Source: Mycteria americana (Eukaryota; Chordata; Aves; Ciconiiformes; Ciconiidae). Taken from it: a stretch of DNA of 64,000 bases. Positions 53,021 to 64,000 of this stretch are shown here, piece by piece. The stretch's first letter is position 1. The number at the start of each line of letters is the position of its first letter. The position numbers were made by a program, and so were the translations under genes. The notes below the pieces were generated by a model, which had not been told where the DNA came from, did not search any database, and was given only the letters and a program-made list of their open reading frames with translations. The stretch lies in the NCBI RefSeq assembly GCF_035582795.1, contig NC_134368.1:7231501-7295500 (forward strand). The letters run 5' to 3'.

Positions 53021-56000
53021 TGAAGAGGGAGAGCTGGAGCCCGTCCCCTCAGCATCCATCCTCCCAAAGTACCCCAATGGCCTCCTCAGTTGCCGCACAC
53101 ACCGTTAGCACCTGGGTTTGGGGGGAGATCAGACGTGGGGCTCACACCTGACACCTATAACACACGCCGTCCCCCCAGACTCCCCCTCCAAGCACAAACT
53201 GCTCGCTGGGGGGAGACAAGATGGCAGGAAAATTCATACAATTTGTAGTTTAGATCCATTTTGGCTTTTTTCCGTGCCACGAACCAGCCCGCCACAGGCT
53301 GGCATATACCTTGGGGATACCCCACCACATGTCAGGAGCCTTGACTGTGATATTACATCAGCTGAAGTACAGGTGTAAAGGCAAAGGCAGATGGACCCCC
53401 CCAACCTCATCCTACAAACCACATCTTAGCTCGGAGCAGTTTAGAAAAGAAAACTCGACCCACTTGATTTTTTTTCTGCCATTACACTAAGAAAAAGGTA
53501 GTACTCATCTTACTCAGTGAAAATGCTATCATTTTTATCGCTGCTTTTCCCCCTAATGAAATATTCCAGAAGCTACACCCTTCCCTGGAATAAAATAATT
53601 TTTAAAAATTTTAAAAAGTAAAAAAATGTTCACCTGTGGCTGCTTGAGTCCTGGGAAATTTCCATCCAGCAGCCTGTTATCGCCAATAGGCCCTTATTTG
53701 CAGGTCCTGTGGTACTGGCTGTGTTGGACCAGGCTTGAGGCTGAGCAGCCCTCCCCGATCCCAAAAGTCGGCCCTTGTATCCAAGAAAGCACAGAGGGAA
53801 TGGATTTTTCCTTATTGTTATGGCAACTGTTCCTCCAGCCTGGCATTTACAGCCCAGCTGCAATTACCTCTGCTGCAACGTGGGAGTTTAGCAGAGATGA
53901 AACCCCAGACAGGTCCTGCTTCTTGTGTGTAGACCCCTTTCTTCTACCCTGATGCTTTGCTCCAAGCCCCCGAGAGCAAACACTTTGCTGTAAGAAACTC
54001 CTCACAGGGAGAAAATAAAAAGTTAAAAGTGTAATGAAGCTGGTGAAAATGCAGGGAATTAGTGTCGGTGTGGTGAGGTACGTGGGATGTGGGCTGAGAA
54101 AAAGAAGAGGGGATGTTTCCCCCTGGGATGGGCGAGGAGGAGACCCACAGGGCGAGCACTGAGATGGGGCAGGGAGTTGGCTGGGCTGGGGCCTGGGATG
54201 GTTGTCTTTCATTTCAGAAAAAGAATAAATTCCCCCTAGAAATTGTGCAGCCGAATAACGCAATTACACCAAAATTCGGCAATCCCCGCCATCTTGGCCC
54301 AGCCGTGAGCCAAACACTCGTGATTAGGAGCCGCTGTACCCCAGCAAGGTCACCAACAAATCTTGCTTGTGTTAACAGATCAGTTCAACTTACCGCCTTT
54401 TTTCCTCCCCTATTTTCTTCCCAGGACAGCAGCCCCAAACAATGTGGGGATGTTACAAACAGCAGCTGCTCTCCTGCACGTTCTCACAGTGCTTTTATTT
54501 TTGTTGGCAATGGGCTGCCAGACAAAGGCATCCCACCTCCAAAATGTTTTCTCGTAGGAGCAACACCTAGTCCTGAGAACAGCTTGGCCGCCGGTAAATA
54601 GCTCAGCTGCGTATGAAAAATTAAAAATTAGTCCCTGTTCCAGCACACACACTATGCTTTTACATTGCAAATATTCCTTTTTATTTCCATAGGAGACACC
54701 CTATAGGTAAAAGTGCTGCAGGGAAGCATCTCTAAAGCTGCTATAACGGCCTGGGGAATCCTCCCAAGCTGAAATATCTACTTAGACAACCCAGTGTCAC
54801 CAGCCTTGCGGCAGCATTTGGTGCCCAGAGTAACATGCCCTATGTCCAAAATTGTAACGGTGACACAAGCCACCTCTGGGAGCATTTTGGTCCTGGCCAG
54901 GAGACCAGAAGATGCTCCAGGTGACAGCAGCAGTGAGAAAAGGGGGACGCAGCCATTGCAGCATCCAGGGACATCAGGCTCAGCTCACTGACTTCTCCAT
55001 GGGGATAAAGGGAAAGTTCACTTCCAGTGGCATTTCTCATATTAAACAACCCCCCGCAAAAGAGGTGCCTACAGCCCGTTCTGTGGAGGTCTCAATTTGG
55101 GAGTGATGTGAAATAAAAGGGGAAAGGTGGGCAGGAGGTAAAGGGGGGAAAAGCAAGGGTTGCTGCACCCTGCAGCAGGGGCTCAGCTCTGAAAACAAGA
55201 GCTTAAAAGCACTGAAATGTGTTTGAAAGCACTGAAATTACTTTCTCCTGCCAGGAAAGAGTTAAGGAGCGATTCAGCCGACCCTAACTTTTAGCAGCCG
55301 AGCCCTTTGTGGCAAAGCTTTCGGTGGTTAGCAACCCGCTTTGAGCAGGAAATTATTTTAAACAGAAATAGGGAGGGGATGTGTTACAGCAGCATGGAAA
55401 AATCTGGTACAAAATGGACCAAAAAATTGCACTGCACAAGACGCAAAAGCTTTTTTCCTATTTGTCCGCCAACTCAAACCCCGGGGGAGGTTTCTCGGTG
55501 CCCCCACGTGAGACCCCCCCGGGAAATCCCCCTGCTGGGGAGTCAGCCCAGAGGAGATGCTAAGGCTTTCTAAGGACCACGAGCACCTGCATGTCATGGG
55601 CATAAAAGAAAACTGAACCCTGCTCAGCAGCCAAAGGGGCAGTGAATAAATAAAATTAATAAATTATTTTTTTTTTCCCCAAACATGGAAATATTGAAGG
55701 CTGCTGACACCAGTTCACCCCTGTAATTTCACATCACGTATTTCACTCTTTGAATCCTAAACCCTGAGTGCTCCAAATCTCTCCCTCCCAAAGAAATTTC
55801 AAAGCCGCTCTGAGATTTTATCTATCATTTAAATATTTCTGCGTATGAGCTCTGCAGTGTCGCAGCTACCAAAGCGGTGCTCACTGCGAGGTGGGGAGCC
55901 CCAGTAGAATTTCCTTACTTTTGTGGTTTTTCAGCCACTAAATTTGTTTGAGGTTTCTTGCTCTTGGCTTCAAAGTTTTCTGTGATGCCTCGTGCCTCTG

Positions 56001-56586
56001 CTTTATGGTGAGCTCGTTTGGTGTTCAATATTTTCCAGGCCCAGAGAAAAACACCCCCCGCTAAAGATTCTGCTGAAGAAAATAACCCCACAGCTCAAAT
56101 TGCATCTTCTCCTTATTTTGAATGCTTTTTGATTTCAATGGAGGAGAAACCAGTCAAAATTCATCCTTTCCTGCTTTTATTTTTAATGCCAAGCTCCTAC
56201 ATTTGTAATTTTTTTTAATTGCATGGAGCTAGATTAAAAGGAGGAAAAACTACGTGATGAAATATGAAGAAATCGTAATTAAAAATCAAGGAGTTTTCAT
56301 TTTTTTCTTCCTAAAGGGGATTTTGGGGGATCCCGTGCAGTGCTGGAGAAGCGCATGGGGCTGCCGCCCTGATGCACACCTGGATTTGGGGCTCGGCGCA
56401 GAAGCAACTGCCGGGCTGAGGTTTCGGGCACTGCCACAGCAGATGCTCTTTGGCAGCCGTCGGTGAGACATCTGTGCTGAAACAGGGAGGAACCTCCTGG
56501 GGTGAAGCCAGCCCTACTGCCAAGAGGTGACCGTGCATGGAAAGGGGGAGCTGGCACAAAACCCCTCCATCGTTGACTCCACCACC
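53021..56586. other. Intergenic flank between the provirus and CD8B
   Basis: This 3.6-kb stretch should hold the CD8B promoter near its right end. No coding exon, RNA gene or recognisable transposon end is seen. Poly-T and A/T-rich tracts occur near 55660 and 56200. No TATA box was found in a convincing position before the CD8B start codon. Confidence 0.6.
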
Positions 56587-59500
56587 ATGGCCCGGTCATG
56601 GCTCCATCTCTGCATCTGCCTCCAGATCCCAGGTAAGAGGGACACATCTCTTAAAGGTTGAGGGCACGTAAAATCATGCTGGAGCCTCTCCTTCACCCCT
56701 CTCCAGCATGCGGGCTGCGTTGCACAGCATCTGGATGGTGGAAGCTTAAATATACAGGCATAGTATAGATCTACAGAATACTATTACCTATCACCGCATG
56801 ATTTTGGACAATGCCATTAATAACATGCTTTAGCTTTTGGTCAGCCCTGAAGAGGTCAGGCAGTTGGACTAGATGATCATTGTTAGTCCCTTCCAACTGA
56901 AATAATAGTCTATTCTCTTCTGTTCTATTCTATTCTATTCTAGCGCAATATATGATGATATAGACACCGCCGAGTTTGTTTTTACTGCACCCTCTTAGTG
57001 CAGATGGACTGTAGGAAGCTGCTGATGGAGAAGTAGCACCTATCTACACTGCCTGTGTAATGTGAAGACGATAAACATCCCATCAAATTTTCTTCTAAAT
57101 CTGTCCAAGGACTGAATGTATCCCAAGGGCCACAGCTGGAATCAGTGTGTTATAAAACCATGCTGCCTTCTGCTTATTGCAGACAGGTTGCAGGAGGTCT
57201 AGACCGAATATATACAGTCAATGTCATGGCAAAGTGGTAGAATTACACTTTACAGGACAAATTGTGCCCTTGGTGCTTAGGTGGAAAGTGTTGAGAGCGT
57301 GAAACACCCGTTAAATGTATATATTAGGGTAGCAGCACAAGTTGGTCCCCCAAGACGCTGCCCGACCTGGGTCCACAGCTGCCCAGCATCCTCGCTAGAG
57401 GCTGTCAGGACTGCAGGGTGCTTCGTTCGCATTGTGTGATGGCCGTCCAGCCGTGGCGTAACACGGCCGATCTGGCAGCAAACAGCCCAAGGCACTTTAT
57501 CGGCACCTGTATACAGGTAGTAATATCCTATAGATCTATACGGTGGGGTCCCTGCTGAGAAAACCCCAATAAATTAGAGTTTGCTCTGCACGTGCGAAGG
57601 GAAAAGGGACCATTTCCAAGCTGCTGCAGGCTGGTCTGCCCAAGCACATGGAAACAAACCCGTCCCACCCTGATTCCCCGTGGTCCCCTGCAAGAATATA
57701 CACCAGGAAAGGGAACAGGGAGGTTTTGGGGGATGAAGGTGTGGCAGAGGATGAGCTTTTCTGCTCTGGCTCTGTCCCAGCTCACCCCACTGGAGCTTGA
57801 CCACTGGCTCAGAGCCGAGCTGAGCATTTTCCAGGATCCCCTCTCATCCCTTCTGATTCATCTAATAATCTCTCCAACAGCTCAAGGAAAAGGTTTTGGG
57901 GGGGGGGGGGGTAAGTTTCCCATGCCCAGCAGAGCCAGACCTCAGGGAAGTCAAGGAGACCCTGAAGTCACCATGCCCCATGGCCACACACATTTCATCC
58001 CCTAAAAAAACACACAGGTGTTTGCCAGAGCAAAGTTTGGGACGATTGCACTCCAAAACCTGGAAATTATGTATTTTAATAATGAGGAGACATTTATATT
58101 GTCCCAGTGCCAGAGGATGCGGTGAAATGCTGCGGCTGCTGTGCAACGCCTGAATTTCAACATTGCAATATTAGGGCTGAAGCCTGCTCTTCTCTGCAGC
58201 GTGCCGGTAGCAATGGGGTCATTGGTGTGGGGAGGGAGGAAGGCTCTGGACCTCTGTCAGTCACCAGAGCCCTCTCCTCTGCCTGTCCCCAACAGGGACA
58301 TGGGGGACATCAGGGCCATGGGCCATGGGGATGGCTTCAGGTGTTCTTGGGGGGGTCATGCAAACCCATTCCCACACCACTGGGTTTGCAGGGCTGCACA
58401 AGGCTGTTTGCAACAACTACTGCAAGCGGCTTTGGGATTTTGAAGGAATAGGGACATTTTAAGGTAAAAAAAAAGCCAAAAAATGTGTTTTGTTGAGCTT
58501 TTTGCGCAGCTGTAAAACACGCCTGGGAATCAGACGGGGGAAGCGAGAGCATCCTTATCTTCAAAGGGCTGTTTTTCACTCGGTCCTGGAGTATCTGCAG
58601 CTTTGTAGGACTGTTTGCTGAACAGAGAGGATCACAAGTTACCTGTTATCCTTTTCACAAGGACACATTCTCGCTCCTACACAGACACCGCTCACATCTG
58701 CCCGGGCCAAACACGACTCAGATAATTTCCACAAAAGCTGCAAAGCCCAAACAGGGCGATGCGATGCCAAACCAAAGCTTTCAACCCCACCGCTACCCCT
58801 CACTCCCTCTCCTTCCCCAGGTCTCAAAATTCATATGAAAATAATGTCATCTGAAAACTAATATTAAATTGGCTCATTTTGAGGTGTTTTGCACGTTTTG
58901 CGGTCTTTTTCTGCACCTGAGGTGAAGTTTACCGGTGTTGCATCTGTTAGAACAAAAACCTGGCAAATAAGATAAGAGGCTCAAAAAAACATCTGTTGAA
59001 AGAGAGGTGAAGCCTCTCCGAAAAATGAGAGAGAAAAGAAGGGCAGGAGAGGGGCATCCACAGGAGCCGGTGGGGATGCCCTTCCCTGCACGTACAGCCC
59101 CAACGACACCCTCAAAATCATCCCTCCATCCCTCTCCCTGCCACTGAGCCTCCGCCCTAGATAGGTGTCTACAGGGCAGACTCTACCTGTGTAACTAGGC
59201 TTGACCAAAAACTAGCTGGGGAACCCAAAAAGGCCTCTGAGGGAATATGGGAGCATCCTGATAAAGATGCTCCTGTTTCTCGCTCGTGTGATCCCCTAGT
59301 CTGTAACTACTTGATCTTATTAAGCCCACAAAGAAAATCTGTACTTAGCATGGAAGAAAAATAATAAAAATAAAATAATAACTATGTATTCCTGTCTCTT
59401 TTTTCTTAGGTTTCTGTACAAATCTACTTTTATCCCAGACTCCAGAGCATATTTTAGCCCAAACTAACAATAAAACAGAAATCCTCTGTGAGCTGAAGCA

Positions 59501-62500
59501 CGAGCATGTCGGGGTGTACTGGTACCGCTGGAGCCAGGAGAAGCAAAATTTCGATTTCTTGATATTTTCCAACGCATTCGGCAAAGCCACGTACGGCGCA
59601 GACATCAGCCAGGACAAGTTTAGTGTCCATAAGGGGAGTTCCCAGACCTCCTACAGCCTGCACATCAGCCGCCTCCACGCCTCGGACAACGGCACCTATT
59701 ACTGCTCCGTCTCCCAGTCCTCCCAGCTCCTGCTGGGGAGCGGGACACGGCTCGGTGTGGGTAAGCATCACCCCCAGGGCACTAAAATGTGCCACCAGCA
59801 GGCTGTGATGAGGTCCCCTGGGTAAAGGGTGATGCACGTTGGTAGACCTTCCCGGTTTTGAGATGCAAGGTTGGGGCTCTGGGGTTTTCCTGAAGAGACG
59901 TACAAGATCGGAGAAGTCAGAAAATACAGAAAATAGCTATATTTTAGGTCAGCTGCATGGGATAGTCCTTTTGCCACCAGCGGTTGCTCTGCTGTGGTCA
60001 TGCCTTGAGCACCGCGTTGGTCCTAGTGTCTTAGAATTTCCACGGGAAGACACTCAGCCCCCAATGTTGCCATGCCCTGTGTTTTTCTTGTCCCCCATGG
60101 TACTTTGGATGAGAGGTTGGATATGTGCCCTGCTCAGCTCCTGGGTCCTCCCGCACCCCAGTTCTTCCCTACCCTTCCTCCAAGTGACAAGAGCAGCATC
60201 AAGGCCAGAGGACATCACCCCTTGCATTGCTGGGGTGGGTCTGACTGCAGGTTTCAAGCCTGTCCTTCACATAAAGGATTGAATTGGGATTTATTCCTCA
60301 AAGCTCACAACCCACCATCACTGGGGATCTCCAACCAGAAATCAGAGCTATCTGCCAGTGGCATTGGGAGAGTGATGCTTTACAGACCCTGGGTCGTACA
60401 ACAGCTCTTTTCAGCCTTGACCACCGAGCAGGAGGTGGTGTAGAAAAACTAATGTGTTTGAAGTAGGATTCAGCTCTTTCTTTGCAGGCTTTTAGGGAGG
60501 CAAATAACTTTAACCAAGATGCAGCTACGGCTGATGGCTCTAAATCATCCCCAGTGTCGCAGCCTTTCTGGTTTTTTTGCAAATATGCCCCGCATCTTGA
60601 GCTAGCTGAGAAATCCCTTTCAGATTCTTGCCGGCTCGAAGCAAAGCTGGTTTAAGATAAGAGAGAACTGTTTTTTATCAGCTGGGCACATATCTATGTG
60701 CAAAGCAAAGCATGAAAAAACAGGGCTGAAACTCAGCGTGATCAAGGACACTCCAAGTTAAAAGTAAACACCAGCAGGTGCTCTGGGAGGACTCACGCCT
60801 TGCTGGATATTTTCTTTTTTTCTTTAGTACACATGATAAACCAAATTGTCTTTAAGTTCCTTTTCTTTAAGTCTATAACAATGTAAGGGAGAAGTTGTCC
60901 AGATAAATCCCAGGCACCTGATGTCTCGCCTTTCCATGTTAAACGAATGGTGGTTTCCGTAGGAATTTCAGTCCTGGATAGAAGCAGAAAAAAAATAGTT
61001 TTGAATCACCCAAAATTTTGAATAAGTGGAGTTTGAGCAGTCAGATGTACAGCTATTTAATGGCATTACTGGGATATTTTCCTGACCAACTTTACAGAGA
61101 GATGAATGTGCTCCGTTATAATTCAGATACACCATAATAAATCCTGCCCTCATTTTATCAGAAAAAAAAAACCAAAACTGATTTTGGGCAAAGATTAGAG
61201 CAATCTGAATATGGAAAAGATCCAGGGATCCCTTAAAACCTCGCAGTGCTACTGAAATCTCCCACTACCTGTGATTTCATGCAGTGCTGATGAGATGGTG
61301 CCTGGCAGTAAATGTAGTTCAAGGAAGTTTCCTTTTTCCCTGCCTTAACCTTCTGCCCTTGTTTGCCTGGTACGTTGTTTTATTAACACTTTTACAAGCT
61401 CTTGGTAACTTCTGTGGCCACTGAGAGGTTCAGGTCAAGCTCCCAGCCCCTCTGGATGACCCAGTCCTTGTGGGGATCCCTGGATGGGGCTAGTTTTAAA
61501 AGCCAAAATTGCCAGCCCTTCCTGTCTGCTCTTTGAGACCTCCACTGCACTTGGTGCCATATTAACCATCCTCTTCTCCTCCTTATCCACCAGTTGATGT
61601 TTTGCCTCTGCCTCCAAAGACCACTCAGGCACCTCTCTCCAAAAAGCCTGTGCGCTGTGTAACCAAAAGCAAAGCTGCTGACAAGAAAGGTATGGCACCG
61701 GCTTGGGTCGAGCTGCCTTGCAAAAGGGGTTTGCTGAGCTCCTGCGGGTCCCCAGGGTTCAGCTGGGGTTTGTCCTGGGGTGAAGGCAACCACAACGTGA
61801 CCCTGCAGGGGTGGGCATCCGGGTCCACCTGGACCCACCACACTGGATGGAGCTGACCTCTGCCTTTAGGAGCGGTTCCCCGGGATATACAAGGGCTTAG
61901 GGGTCAGGACGTACGTCCATTTAGCTCTGTCTAAGCTCTGGTGTCCCTTGGGTGTGCAGCCCCTGCGGGTGCAGCGTCAGTCCTGCAGGCATGGTGAATT
62001 CCCATGCCGGAGAGAACACCCAAAAAAGGTTATCATGACTAATAGCTAAGTTCCCTGCAATGCCTTCGGGGTGTAATGCATCCTCCAAGGCATACCCCAG
62101 GGTGATGGTCATGTCCTCCACCCCTCCTGAGGACCTGCCTTGCTTTTCTCCCCTCCCCACCCCACCCTTCATCCCCCAAAGCTGCCGGGGCAGGATGATG
62201 CTGGGTGGTGAGCTGGGGGGGGCAGCTCCACCCCATGTCCCCTCCTGCTCTCCAGGTGCCTGCAGCCCGCTGGTCTGGATCCCCCTGGCCATCAGCGTCC
62301 TGGTCCTCCTGCTGAGCCTGGTCCCCACCGCCTACCGCCTCCACCGTAAGCATCCCACCAGCCCCGGGGGACGATGAGGGGTGTGAGGCCCCGGAGAGCC
62401 CGGGAGCCTGACGGGGAGCTGGGAGGGGGTCTCTGGGCTGACGGACACCATCTCTCCCCAGGTCTGCGGCGGAGGCTGTGGCTTCGCGTCCACAGGCAGT

Positions 62501-62502
62501 AA
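56587..62502 (+). CDS. CD8B: CD8B, T-cell co-receptor CD8 beta chain (5 exons, 207 aa)
   Basis: CD8 beta pairs with CD8 alpha on cytotoxic T cells and binds MHC class I during antigen recognition. Exons: 56587-56632 (signal peptide start), 59410-59760 (V-type Ig domain), 61594-61689 (hinge), 62256-62345 (membrane span) and 62462-62502 (tail). All introns are phase 1 with GT-AG ends; the total is 624 nt. The start has a full Kozak context (ACCACCATGG). The Ig domain shows Cys42, VGVYWYRW with the core Trp53, and DNGTYYC with Cys114, then a J-like LGSGTRLGV. N-glycosylation motifs occur at NKT and NGT. The hinge VDVLPLPPKTTQ...KKPVRC matches mammalian CD8B (human VDFLP). Cys154 could make the disulphide to CD8 alpha. 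The membrane span is about 169-190. The 13-residue basic tail lacks the Lck-binding CxCP motif, as expected of beta rather than alpha. Identification is confident. Confidence 0.95.
56633..59409 (+). other. CD8B: CD8B intron 1
   Basis: A 2.8-kb intron between the signal-peptide exon and the Ig exon. It contains a CR1 3' end near 56.9 kb and a G14 run at 57898-57911. No extra Ig-like exon was recognised. Confidence 0.8.
56840..56942 (+). mobile_element. CR1 LINE 3' fragment in CD8B intron 1
   Basis: Carries AGTTGGACTAGATGATCATT and TAGTCCCTTCCAACTGAAAT, followed by a TTCTA-unit tail (TGTTCTATTCTATTCTATTC). This is the avian CR1 3' end in plus orientation, truncated to about 100 bp. Confidence 0.92.
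59761..61593 (+). other. CD8B: CD8B intron 2
   Basis: A 1.8-kb intron between the Ig and hinge exons. Nothing coding or repetitive was recognised beyond short A-rich runs near 60990 and 61160. Confidence 0.8.
61690..62255 (+). other. CD8B: CD8B intron 3
   Basis: A 566-bp G+C-rich intron between hinge and membrane exons. No other feature was seen. The sequence directly after the hinge donor (GTATGG) stays open for some codons, but the donor/acceptor pair and the match to CD8B support splicing. Confidence 0.8.
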
Positions 62503-63400
62503 ATCCCACTGGCTTCCCCCACTTCGGGTGGGCAGGGAGAAGCCTACAGATGAAGGACCCTCCCTACAGATGAAGCCTACAGATGAAGGACAGTGCAGGA
62601 CCCTCCCCTGCACAGTGCTGAGCCCTGCCTGGATATGACCCAGGAAAGATCTTACAGGGGACAGACATGGGCTTGCACTGCAATACAGACATTTCTTTCC
62701 TGCGACGGACCACAACTTTAACGTTTTTCCTTGACACAACAGCTGGCAAAAGGACCGGGCCAGATTCTGCAGCGTGCTGAGCATTTCTCAAAGGGCACCG
62801 AGCAGGGCGAACGCCATGGCTGACTGCACTGAGGGCACCAGGGCTGGTGTACCAAAGGGATTCGGATGGGCTGGAAAGATGCTGTGAGCTCCTTGGCTCT
62901 CCTCTGTGTTCGTCTGTAGGACAGCACAAAGGTGCTTTTGGTTTGCTCCTGCTAACGCTGGTTGATAAGGCTTTGGTAACGAACATTTTGAGACCAACCG
63001 GCAGACGCAGGGGCGGGTCGCTGCACAGCTTGCAAAGGCCCTGCACAGGCATGTTCGTTAACAATAGTGAATATATCGCTCAGCCATTTTGCTCTGCAGG
63101 CTGGTGTCTCGTGGCCCCGCTCGGCGAGGGAAACGGTTGCGTGGCGAGCAAGGAACCATGGCTTCCGCCCAAGCAAGAGTTAAAGCAGAGCAAAAGCTCC
63201 AGGGAGAGCAGGTCTGGGAGGGTGTCTTCTCCCATGGGAGACTGCAAACAGCCGAGAGTGGGAGTGGAAACCAGACAAAGCGATGTACCCAAGGCCAAAC
63301 ACCTGGTGCAGCCTGAAGGCCAACACCGCCTCTGAGAGCAAACAGAGGCGGCCGGGGGCTGGCCCCGAGCCCAGCAGCACGGCACAGCCGGTGAGAATTG
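62503..63400 (+). other. CD8B: CD8B 3' untranslated region and flank
   Basis: The CD8B stop TAA (62500-62502) is followed by sequence with no clear AATAAA within the next kilobase, so the transcript end is not fixed. A short local duplication of CCTACAGATGAAGGAC-type units lies at about 62540-62600. No further gene is recognised. Confidence 0.5.
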
Positions 63401-63404
63401 CCCT

Positions 63405-63610
63405 GAGTGATGCCCGTATGTGCTGAGCTCTGAGCATGCTGAGCCCCGAGCATGCTGAGCCCTGAGAAATGCCCATGTGTGCTGAGCCCCGAGCACCGCT
63501 CACATGTGCTGAGCCGCAAGCGATGTCCGTGCGTGCTGAGCCCCGAGCAACGTCCATGCGTGCTGAGCCCCGAGCGATGCCCATGGATGCTCAGCCCTGA
63601 GTGATGCCAG
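63405..63610. repeat. Minisatellite, about 30-bp unit TGCTGAGCCCCGAGCRAYGYCC
   Basis: Seven or so imperfect copies of a unit with core TGCTGAGCCCCGAGC followed by variable AACGTCCATGCG-like spacers. Early copies are shorter and late copies settle on about 30 bp. Because 30 is divisible by three, one minus-strand frame reads as a decapeptide repeat (ARGSARTDIA-like). This follows from the repeat and is no evidence of a gene. Confidence 0.85.
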
Positions 63611-64000
63611 AAGCAGGGTAGGTCTCCCGAGGGATGTTAACAAGGCTCAGCTGCTGCCCGGCGCCGCAAGGCTGATGTGGGGCTGGAAATTCGGCATCTT
63701 GCTGAGTGCAGGCAGTGGGCACTTGGTCTTGGACGCATCCCCAGCCCCACGTCTCTGCTCAAACACAGGCACCAGCACAAGGCTGTATCAGCTACAGTGA
63801 GTGCAAGGGGAAGGTGGCCCAGACACCTCCTGTCCCCAGCATGGGTGGGAAGGGCAGCAGCTACTTTTACCGCTGGGGAAGCAGCAGGGATCTCCTGTCC
63901 TGCACGTTGCATGTGTCCTTACAGCTGCCCGCAAGCAAAGGACTGATGTGGCTCCAGAGTCCCCAGGGTTGGGACAAACACAGACAGGGGAAGAGCTTGC
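63611..64000. other. Right edge, no feature recognised
   Basis: G+C-rich sequence to the end of the window. No exon, transposon end or RNA gene could be supported. CD8A would be expected further along in the amniote order, but nothing of it is visible. Confidence 0.5.

Noticed and set aside
62564-63064. Minus-strand frame of 166 codons beside CD8B
   Set aside because: No recognised domain or splice context was found, and it overlaps the CD8B 3' region.
63180-63584. Decapeptide-repeat protein on the minus strand
   Set aside because: The peptide repeat is only the translation of a 30-bp minisatellite.

Overview
The window is vertebrate nuclear DNA from a bird. It holds several CR1 LINE 3' ends with the avian 3' signature (TTGGACTAGATGATC / CCTTCCAAC), large spliced genes with GT-AG introns, and a gammaretrovirus-like endogenous element. 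The gene order SMYD1 - KRCC1 locus - CD8B corresponds, from memory, to human 2p11.2. The species cannot be fixed from sequence alone.

Layout: (1) 1-7365, first coding exon of SMYD1 on the minus strand, followed by the start of its first intron, which fills the left edge; a muscle-type upstream region lies at about 7430-7790. (2) 7790-10325, intergenic. (3) 10325-10515, a minisatellite abutting a CpG island (10500-10990) that starts a seven-exon plus-strand gene (10839-30823). It encodes a 547-residue protein with four U1/matrin-type zinc fingers and a lysine-rich tail. By position this is the KRCC1 locus, by architecture a ZMAT1/ZMAT4 relative. (4) 30824-43498, intergenic DNA with one solo LTR. 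(5) 43499 to about 53020, an endogenous retrovirus on the minus strand with long open gag, pol and env frames, LTRs that have diverged strongly from each other, and a CR1 copy inside its 3' LTR. (6) 56587-62502, CD8B in five exons (207 residues) on the plus strand. (7) 62503-64000, its 3' flank with a 30-bp-unit minisatellite.

The host genes are functionally unrelated: SMYD1 is a muscle methyltransferase, CD8B a T-cell co-receptor chain, and the zinc-finger gene probably a nuclear nucleic-acid-binding protein. SMYD1 was first named Bop, for 'CD8b opposite', and here it still lies divergent from CD8B with the zinc-finger gene and the retrovirus between them.

The two most notable items are the retroviral fossil, whose open frames look too well kept for the age its LTRs imply (a candidate for co-option), and the four-finger gene at the KRCC1 locus, which may be the long ancestral form of the short mammalian KRCC1.
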